Assembly: GCF_000002985.6 (NCBI RefSeq)
Contig: NC_003279.8
Span: 14,260,001-14,324,000, forward strand
Direction of reading: 5' to 3'
DNA: 64,000 bases
Source: Caenorhabditis elegans
Lineage: Eukaryota; Nematoda; Chromadorea; Rhabditida; Rhabditidae
The position numbers and the translations under genes were made by a program. Shown here piece after piece: positions 57,643 through 64,000 of this stretch (its first letter is position 1; each line of letters begins with the position of its first letter). The notes beneath the pieces were generated by a model. It was given only the letters and a program-made list of their open reading frames with translations. It did no database searches and was not told the DNA's origin.

Positions 57643-58522
57643 TACATGACTTTCCCACGCGTTGCCCGGCGGGCAATTGTCAATGGAGCGCGAAAAACGA
57701 AAAAAAAACACACATTGCAATAAAAAAATTGTTAAATTTTCAGAGTCAACTTCTCCTTAACCACTCAAAACGCAAAGAATTCAGTGATATCTGCAGGATT
57801 AAAAGCCACTGTGAGAGCAACGCTCAAAAGCAACTATCTGGCTATGTACTTCTGAAGATAATTTCGAGAGTCTAGAAGTGCAATTAGATCAAGCTGTACA
57901 CCGATTTGAGCATCTCTTGGAAATATTCCATCAGACAAGACTGAAAAATCTGGATTACGTTAACTTTGGGCCTACATTTCAAACAATCATTCAAGAATTT
58001 GATAGAATCAAGCATATCACATTGCAAGAGATTAGTCCTTTTGAATTACAGAGTATAATCCGAATGTATGGAGTTAATGTGGACTGTATGGATTTAAGCG
58101 ATGTGACAATATCATACCTGTCTAATCGAAGGGATATCTTGATTCAAAATTTCCGGTGCTTCAGCTTATCCAAAAGTTTCCAGCTTAAACTTGATGACGT
58201 ATTGCTTATTAATGCGAACAATATTGATCTTCCAAAGAGCCTAACAATAAGCCCAACTGACGCTAATTTATTCCTGCGACACTGGATCGCTGGATCACAC
58301 GAGAATCTGGTCCGTTTGGAGTTCACCCTTACCACTGAAGGAGATATTTTCCGGTTCATTAAGTTTGAGGAGACACCTTCAGAAACACGTTCTCAACTTA
58401 AAGTGATACTGGAGCACAAAAATTGCCGCTGCTCGGGGGTTGATATTCGACGGTTCGATGAGAAAATCGCTACGATTTTTGTTCATGCGAGGAAGACTGT
58501 GGAGATTTTTGTGCTGAATTGA

Positions 58523-59225
58523 TGTTTTGTGAATCCTATGTATGTTATTTTATTTATTTTTTTTATATTGCAAGCCTAATATGTTTTTTAAAAAATTTAA
58601 CATTTATTTTCTGGAAGTAAAATGAAATTTTATGATAATTTTTTTTTGTTGGAAAAATTATAAAAAAATAGAGTACCGAAATTTGAGAGTTCGCTTTTGT
58701 TAGTCCCATTGGGGTTCAAAACTACCGAATTTCGTAAGTAATGAGACGTTCTGAAAATTTTTATATACCAAAAATATGTAAAAATTCACTCTTGCAGCAA
58801 TTTTACGGACAGCGAGAGCTTCTTTATAGGCAGGTTGGCAAACAGGCACTATGTAGGCAAAACGGCACATAGCTAGGCAAGCATAATATAGGCATGTAGG
58901 AAAAAATGCGTTATTGAGGCAAGAAGGCACGCATGTAGGCAAGCAGGCGCTATAAATCGCCCGAATCCAAGCAAAACCGGTTGGCGTAAAAATTAAAATA
59001 TTTGTATATTTAAAAACTTCAAAAAAATGACGTCAATTTTTTTTTCCTAAAATTTTTTCTAAATCTTGATTTAAAAAAAAACTCACTTTATTGAAATCTA
59101 AAAAAATATAATCATTTCACAAATTTTCAATTTGTTTGGTTGTGCGTTGTGTTGAAGGTGTGCTAATATGAGTAAGGTGTGTCAATTATAGGCTAGTAGG
59201 TATGCAGGCAGGTTTTTCATTCTAG
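58523..59225. other. Intergenic DNA with AGGCA-type repeat
   Basis: AT-rich. It includes a degenerate repeat of GTAGGCAAGCAGGCA-type units at about 58828-58950. No gene seen. Confidence 0.55.
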
Positions 59226-59897
59226 GAAGGTGCAGTTGGGTCGAGTAAAAAAGGAGAGAATCGTCATGACAAGCTACTCGCTCCCGGGGTCCCACTGGCT
59301 CAGGATGAGCGGACTGAAAAGAATCAACTGAGAAGCGGAAAAAGTGCGCCAATATATGTTCAAGTCAATAAGAAGAAAGCTACGAAACTAGCTCAGCCGG
59401 TTCCAGTAGCTCAGGATAGGAAGAAGAAGAAGAAGCCGAGAAGTGAGTTGAATATGTAATTTTTTTATATATTTTTTTTAATTTTCAGAAGTCCGCGACG
59501 ATGACACCCTTTCAGACGTAATTATATTGGTTGAGGCTCACATCTCTCATAGTGTCCCATTTCGGTTTGATCTACGTAGATCTACAAAAAATGCGGGAGA
59601 AGAGACGCAGAGTTCTCAACTGATTTTGTATGGTTAAGAACGTGCTCACGTGCTCACACATGCTCAGAGAACTTTTGAGCAAAAAAATCCCGCATTTTTT
59701 GTAGATCAAACCGTGATGGGACAGCTGGGCACCTTTAAATTCAATTTCTTGTTTTTTTTCAGATTTCCGATGAGATGCCCCAAAGGGTAGCCCCTCTGGA
59801 AATCCCGAAACCATCCTATACGGATGAACATCTCAAGTGGCTGATCCTTTGGAAAATTATTGATTCTTTGGAATATTATAAAAAAGATTTTGAATAA
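59226..59897 (+). CDS. Unrecognised small gene, at least three exons (5' end missing)
   Basis: Three exons join in frame: 59226-59442 (after acceptor TTTTTCATTCTAG), 59489-59517 and 59763-59897. They give 126 residues and a stop. The first exon is rich in Lys and Gln and contains two similar segments (VPLAQDERTEK and VPVAQDRKKKKK). The last is acidic then aromatic (DEHLKWLILWKIIDSLEYYK). No in-frame ATG precedes the first exon before its acceptor, so a start exon should lie further upstream. The second intron is filled almost entirely by a palindromic element at 59548-59732. I recognise no family. The frame-preserving splices make it more than chance, but it could be a decayed gene end. Confidence 0.42.
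59548..59732. repeat. Palindromic element, GTGTCAG family
   Basis: The left arm is GTGTCCCATTTCGGTTTGATC followed by TACGTAGATCTAC. The right arm is TGTAGATCAAACCGTGATGGGAC. It fills the 245-bp intron of the small gene at 59226-59897. Confidence 0.85.
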
Positions 59898-60011
59898 AGC
59901 ACATTAGATTCCCGCCCGCAAATTGTCTGTCGCTACATGTAGCCCGCTTTTACAGAAAACTATAAAGTCGGCAAAGTGCGCTCTATCGACTAATTTTGAA
60001 TAACTGAGTCG

Positions 60012-60078
60012 CACGTGGTGTCAGGCCGTCCCATGTCGGTTTGATCTACTTAGATCTACGAGAATGCTGTGTGACACC
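60012..60078. repeat. Palindromic element, GTGTCAG family, left end only
   Basis: CACGTGGTGTCAGGCCGTCCCA, then GATCTACTTAGATCTACGAGAATG, ending GTGTGACACC. The middle and most of the right arm are missing. Confidence 0.7.
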
Positions 60079-60359
60079 GAGTTGTTCGACCAAAATATTA
60101 TTAACTAGCAAATATATCATCTTTTCTAGATTTGTAGAATCCTAGAATCCAAAGCACTCCTAAAACTAAAAATTTAGCAGTTACACATTTTCCTGAAGTT
60201 TTCTTTTCTGGAGCCGTTCTCAAATTACTGCAACTTTCCAGAATTTTCCAGAAATTCGCTCTTTTTTCTCAAAAAATTTGAAAAATTTTAATAAAAAGTT
60301 TACCGATCCAATGAAAGCTTAAATCCCTAGCCTGTTAATCAAATCTAATTTGATAATGA

Positions 60360-60620
60360 CAGCTTCATCATCCTCTCTCTCTCCCTGTCCTCTCCGCGCG
60401 CAAAAAAAGATGTTTTCCCACCAGCGCGCGGGCGCCTCCGCTGCTGTCGAAATTGCCATTTTTGTAGGTCTGCGTCTCTTGGGATCAGTATGCTACCTGC
60501 AATTGGGAGTTTAAGGCACGCGCGTTCCGCAAATGTTTGCTAAACGGCGCGGCGGAGAGAGGGAGAGAGAGAGAGAGATGCCTGACCTCGGTGGACAAAT
60601 AGTGAGAGGGATGAAGAGAG
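60360..60620. promoter_or_regulatory. GC-rich, GA-rich block upstream of src-1
   Basis: A GC-rich island in AT-rich DNA with inverted pyrimidine and purine tracts: CTCTCTCTCTCCC near 60374 and GAGAGAGGGAGAGAGAG near 60555-60580. GCGCGC runs sit inside both. It lies about 1.7-1.9 kb upstream of the src-1 ATG. It may be a regulatory region or the remains of a foldback element; the inverted symmetry makes the second plausible. Confidence 0.3.
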
Positions 60621-60888
60621 AATGAGACAAAAACAGTTCCCTCTTCTTTTTCACCCCAAAGACGGTGGGCTAGCCAGCAACCGGCTAAATGAATTTCTTT
60701 CCGGCTTTTGGGTTTTTTACCTAATATTTTGTATTTTCATAGTTCTTATTATACAATTTTCGCCAAAGATAGAAAATGTAGTTTTCCTTTTAGGTCCCCC
60801 AATTTTAGATTATACTACTACTTTGGAACATAGTTTTTAGGCCTTTTTTAAAAGATTTTTTAGCTTTGGCTGAAAAACTCCTGGAACT

Positions 60889-60992
60889 GGGAATTTTGGC
60901 CCAGAAAATTGTGACGTCAACACGTTCTTAACCGTGCGACAACAGTTGGCGCATTTTTTGTAGATCACACCGTTATGGGACACTCTGACACC
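60889..60992. repeat. Palindromic element, GTGTCAG family, right part
   Basis: Contains TGTGACGTCAACACGTTCTTAACC and ends GTTATGGGACACTCTGACACC. The left end is missing. Confidence 0.7.
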
Positions 60993-61883
60993 TTGTCGGA
61001 ATATTGTTAGCCTAAAAAACTTTGATCCCTAAATTTTGTTGCTCACTTTATTCGAGAGAAATTTCAGTTTAAATTCTAGGCACTGAAATTATAATAGTTC
61101 TCGATTAATACTATGAGTTCCTTTCCTGCTTTATTGTAACCTTTTAGCTTGAAATTTTACTTTAAAAACTGAATTTTCTACTCTAGAAGATTGATATATT
61201 GAAAAAGTTGTAACTCATATATTATAATTTAGTGCCAATTTTACGGTCAAATTTTTTGATTTTTATTAGCTGACAACTTTTCATATTTTTCAGGATAAAA
61301 TAGATATAGTAGTAGTCCAGAAAGTTATTTTTATGGCTCCTAGAAATCCATACAACTCTTTATTGGGGCTAGATGTCAAAAAGTTGTCAACTAAAAAAAT
61401 GTAGCAAATTTTATGCGTAATGTATTGTTAGTTGACAACTTTTTTATATTTATTAATCTGAAGGTGTTATAGTCGATTTAATACAGCTAGTTAGTCCTAG
61501 CTTGCCCCTGAAACCCCATAACGAAGAAATATAAGAAAATTTCGCATTAAGTATTTTATTGGTTCACAAGTTTTGTGTTATTTCTTTTTTGAAACTAGTC
61601 CAAAATTATTTTTACTTGACTGATCATCTTAAAAATTTTTGCAAGTTTTCTTGGGCCCTTTTTTTTAATCGCTTACAAAGAAATGCTCCAGGCTCCTTTA
61701 AATTGTGCAGCAGACATTTATCGCTGCATTTTTCCAAATTCCCACCTAAAGTTTCGCTAAAAATGAATTTTCTGGATTTATAAACCCTGTAGCTCCCCAG
61801 CGTGTCAAGTAGTCAGAAAGTTTTTAACTGATAAAACGAAGTAAGCTTTGAAATCTACAATTTTTTAGTTGACCACTTTTTGA

Positions 61884-62012
61884 TATATATATATCAAAAA
61901 ATAGATTGACATACCAAAAAATAGATTGGCATATCAAAAAATAAATTGGCATATCAAAAAACAAATTGGCATATCAAAAAACAAATTGGCATATATATAT
62001 ATATATATATTT
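61884..62012. repeat. Tandem repeat of ATTGGCATATCAAAAAA, with TA runs
   Basis: Five or six units of about 22 bp (AAATTGGCATATCAAAAAAC) are flanked by TATATATATA runs at both ends. Confidence 0.9.
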
Positions 62013-62235
62013 AAACGATTCATGGCAGTTTAACGCCCACACCTATTTTGCCCTGGCTCCTGGAAACCCCTATAACTATAACTTTAATTGGTGCTAGTGT
62101 CTATCAAAATGTTGTCAACTCACAAGTTGTAGTAAATTTAATTTTTTTGATCTACAATTTGCTAATTGACAATTTTAAAACGCTATATTTTGTCCAGCGA
62201 ACCCTAATGAACCAGAACTATCTAAATTTCTTCCA

Positions 62236-62236
62236 G
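62236..62236 (+). promoter_or_regulatory. Probable splice-leader or 5'UTR acceptor of src-1
   Basis: TAAATTTCTTCCAG ends at 62236, 50 bp before the ATG, and fits the worm acceptor consensus. I see no upstream coding exon, so trans-splicing of a spliced leader or a non-coding first exon is likely. Confidence 0.5.
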
Positions 62237-62286
62237 AACCTCCCAAATCAAAAAACTGACGACACCAGGATCGTCCGTTCCTCCCC

Positions 62287-63684
62287 ATGGGATCCTGTAT
62301 TGGAAAAGAGGATCCACCGCCTGGTGCAACGTCACCAGTCCACACGTCATCCACGTTGGGAAGGGAGTCACTGCCAAGTCATCCACGAATTCCGTCCATC
62401 GGTCCGATTGCGGCGTCTTCCAGTGGAAATACGATTGATAAAAATCAGAATATCTCGCAATCTGCGAATTTTGTCGCTTTATTCCAATATGATGCACGGA
62501 CAGATGATGATTTGAGTTTTAAGAAGGATGATGTTAGTTTTTTATTTTATTTTTTGAAACTCCATATCTCATTCTTTCAGATCCTTGAAATTCTAAATGA
62601 TACCCAAGGAGACTGGTGGTTCGCCAGGCACAAGGCAACTGGACGGACTGGGTATATCCCGTCGAATTATGTTGCCAGGGAGAAAAGTATCGAGTCACAG
62701 CCGTAAGTTTTTTTTTTTTTGAATTTTTAGCCAGCCTAGGGAGAGAGGCCGGACTTGAACTTGTGACCTCCAGATTGCTGGTGGTTACCACTACCTACTG
62801 AGCTATCCAGCGCCTCTTTGTTAGTTGTCACAGGGGCTTGATCAGGTGTAACTAAAACTGTCATAACTCCTTTGGCTTGTGAGATACAAAAAAATTGTCA
62901 ACTAGCACATTGTAGAGCAGAAAATTTCCTACATTTTGTTAGTTTAAACTTTTTTGATAGCTAGCACCAGTGAAGAGTTATAGCACTTTAGAGGTGTCAG
63001 CGGGGAATCAGAGCAGGCGTAGAAATGGTTCAACTCTTTAAGTGTATTTTTACCGGCAAAAGTTGTCAACTGACAAAATGTTAATTGTAAAATTTACTAC
63101 ATTTTCGTATTTTGAACCTTTTCAGTAACTTAATGTTTGTAGAGTTACATAGCTTTAACGAAATTTTGAAAAAAATAACATTTTTACGAAACTTAGAAAA
63201 ATTCCAACTCACATTAAAACCTTAAAACTCGAATAATTTTGTAGTTCACTGGTAGTAGTACCTAAAATCAAGTACTTAATATTCCCTATATTTTGTTAGT
63301 TGGCGACTTTTTAATATTATAGCTAACACCATTAAAAAGTTATAGGGATTTCTAGAAGAAATCCGTGTAGGCCTTAAAACTATGATAACTTTTTAAAATT
63401 GATTGATATCAAAAAGTTGGCAACTAGCAAACTGTAGAACATAAAATTTGCTACAATTTAATAGTTGACAACTTTTTAATAGCTTGCTTTATTGCAGAGT
63501 TACAGGGATTCAAAAAATAAGATTTTAAAAATCCGAAAATCTAAATTTTTACAAATTTCCAGGTGGTACTTTGGAAAAATGCGGCGAATCGATGCGGAAA
63601 AATGTCTATTGCACACTTTAAATGAGCACGGAGCATTTTTAGTGAGAGATTCCGAAAGTCGACAGCATGATTTATCATTATCAG
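62287..63684 (+). CDS. src-1: SRC-1, Src-family tyrosine kinase, 5' part (runs off the window)
   Basis: Three exons are visible: 62287-62532, 62581-62702 and 63563-63684, all in frame (163 residues), and the third ends at a GTCAGTG donor. The start MGSCIGKE is an N-myristoylation signal with a palmitoylatable Cys. Residues of about 62-120 form an SH3 domain ([32 protein letters not shown]). Exon 3 opens the SH2 domain ([15 protein letters not shown]), with the phosphotyrosine-binding arginine in FLVRDSES. The kinase domain and C-terminal tail lie beyond the window. SRC-1 acts at the plasma membrane in cell polarity, spindle orientation and engulfment signalling in C. elegans. The ATG choice is firm because of the myristoylation motif. 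Intron 2 contains a tRNA-headed SINE fragment on the opposite strand. Confidence 0.93.
62733..62814 (-). mobile_element. tRNA-headed SINE fragment in src-1 intron 2
   Basis: On the minus strand it has GGATAGCTCAGTAGGTAGTGG (A box) and CAAGTTCAAGTCCGGCC (B box). It is closely similar to the head of the SINE at 47343-47603. The SINE body is absent. It is not a functional tRNA gene: the anticodon arm does not fold well and it lacks a 3' terminator run in place. Confidence 0.7.
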
Positions 63685-64000
63685 GTCAGTGAACTTTTAA
63701 GGGCGCCCCATAGGGCACATGGCGGGCGAAAACCGGTTTTCTGGGAGAGATAATCAAGGTCGGATACAACAAAATGAGAAAGGCGCGGTGACAGTAAGAG
63801 GCAGAAAAGAGGTTATCCCCGCTCGCCCCGACCTTTTATGATTCCGAAAGTAATGGGAATTTGGGAGAAAGGAGGCAAATTGGGAGATTTTGATGGGTTT
63901 AGATGGGTAATTTGGGATGGGGGAATTTAGATGGAAACTGTCAAAAATAGATGGAATATACATAGATGTTTATTTAATTTTTAAAACTTTTTTTAAAAAA
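63685..64000. other. src-1 intron 3 (start)
   Basis: Begins GTCAGTG after the SH2 exon. It contains GGGCGCCCCATAGGGC and a G-rich stretch, and no exon is seen before the window ends. Confidence 0.6.

Larger units (their letters stand above)
56650..58522 (+). pseudogene. F-box (FBXB-like) gene with a frameshift
   Basis: Exon 1 at 56650-56726 is intact (MHPFPILSLPERSRKNAIKC onward, 77 bp, donor GTGAG). Exon 2 begins at 57744 in the expected phase (VNFSLTTQNAKNSVISAGL). That frame stops at a TGA near 57855. The rest of the protein continues in the next frame from about 57830 (TSEDNFESLEVQLDQAVHRF) to the stop at 58522. The family signature NLFLRHWIAGSHENLVRLEF is present. A single one-base indel between about 57820 and 57855 explains everything. 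It could also be a sequencing error. The intron contains two palindromic elements. Confidence 0.8.
61370..63490. repeat. Dispersed GTTGTCAACTA repeat around src-1 exons 1-3
   Basis: Degenerate copies of a unit of about 200 bp recur near 61376-61446, 61810-61880, 62100-62180, 62870-63100 and 63240-63490. Each has AAAGTTGTCAACTA, AAATGTAG, TACATTTTGTTAGTT and often GTTATAG after a GCACC or TCC. They lie on both sides of exon 1 and through introns 1-2 region of src-1. Confidence 0.65.

Noticed and set aside
62048-62515. 155-codon ORF overlapping src-1 exon 1
   Set aside because: It is a shadow frame of the src-1 first exon, extended by the upstream repeat.

Overview
The window looks like genomic DNA of Caenorhabditis elegans, or a very close relative. 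Short AT-rich introns end in the nematode TTTCAG acceptor. Degenerate arrays of the nematode telomere hexamer TTAGGC are scattered through it. An RTE-1-type retrotransposon is present, as is a worm-type F-box family. The two ends hold genes I recognise: an IQGAP-like gene that matches pes-7 at the left, and the 5' half of src-1 at the right edge. Both were read by eye, exon by exon, and every junction I propose keeps the reading frame.

Layout. 1-3.3 kb: AT-rich DNA with a telomere-like array. 3.3-11.2 kb (+): a 12-exon IQGAP gene with two minisatellites and a foldback element in its introns. 12.7-14.2 kb (-): a six-exon HAD phosphatase. 14.2-23.4 kb: no convincing gene, but many simple repeats, telomere-like arrays and foldback elements. 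23.5-58.5 kb: a cluster of F-box genes, mostly F-box plus type-2 F-box-associated (FBA_2-like) paralogues. At least five look intact and three are broken by different lesions. One member (27.9-28.9 kb) is of the FTH/DUF38 type. 59.2-59.9 kb: a small unrecognised gene. 62.3 kb to the end (+): src-1, with myristoylation signal, SH3 and the start of SH2.

The F-box region is being remodelled by mobile DNA. A 141-residue gene on the minus strand has an intron holding a defective RTE-1 copy, which itself holds a 2.3-kb Mutator-like element with a 9-bp target duplication. A 3,464-bp block is duplicated in perfect tandem. It copied the end of one F-box gene and the first exon of the next. A 563-bp hAT-like palindromic element with an 8-bp target duplication splits another F-box gene. 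A 2.86-kb internally deleted Maverick/Polinton-like element, with 157-bp inverted repeats and a 6-bp target duplication, sits 3 bp upstream of the start codon of an F-box pseudogene. It carries an intact-looking five-exon gene for a protein with a C2H2-like finger, driven by its own TATA box.

Other small elements include two tRNA-headed SINE copies, one bracketed by 153-bp direct repeats, and about a dozen copies of one palindromic family. Function is firm for pes-7, src-1 and the HAD phosphatase. The F-box proteins presumably act as substrate adaptors of SCF ubiquitin ligases, inferred from family membership.
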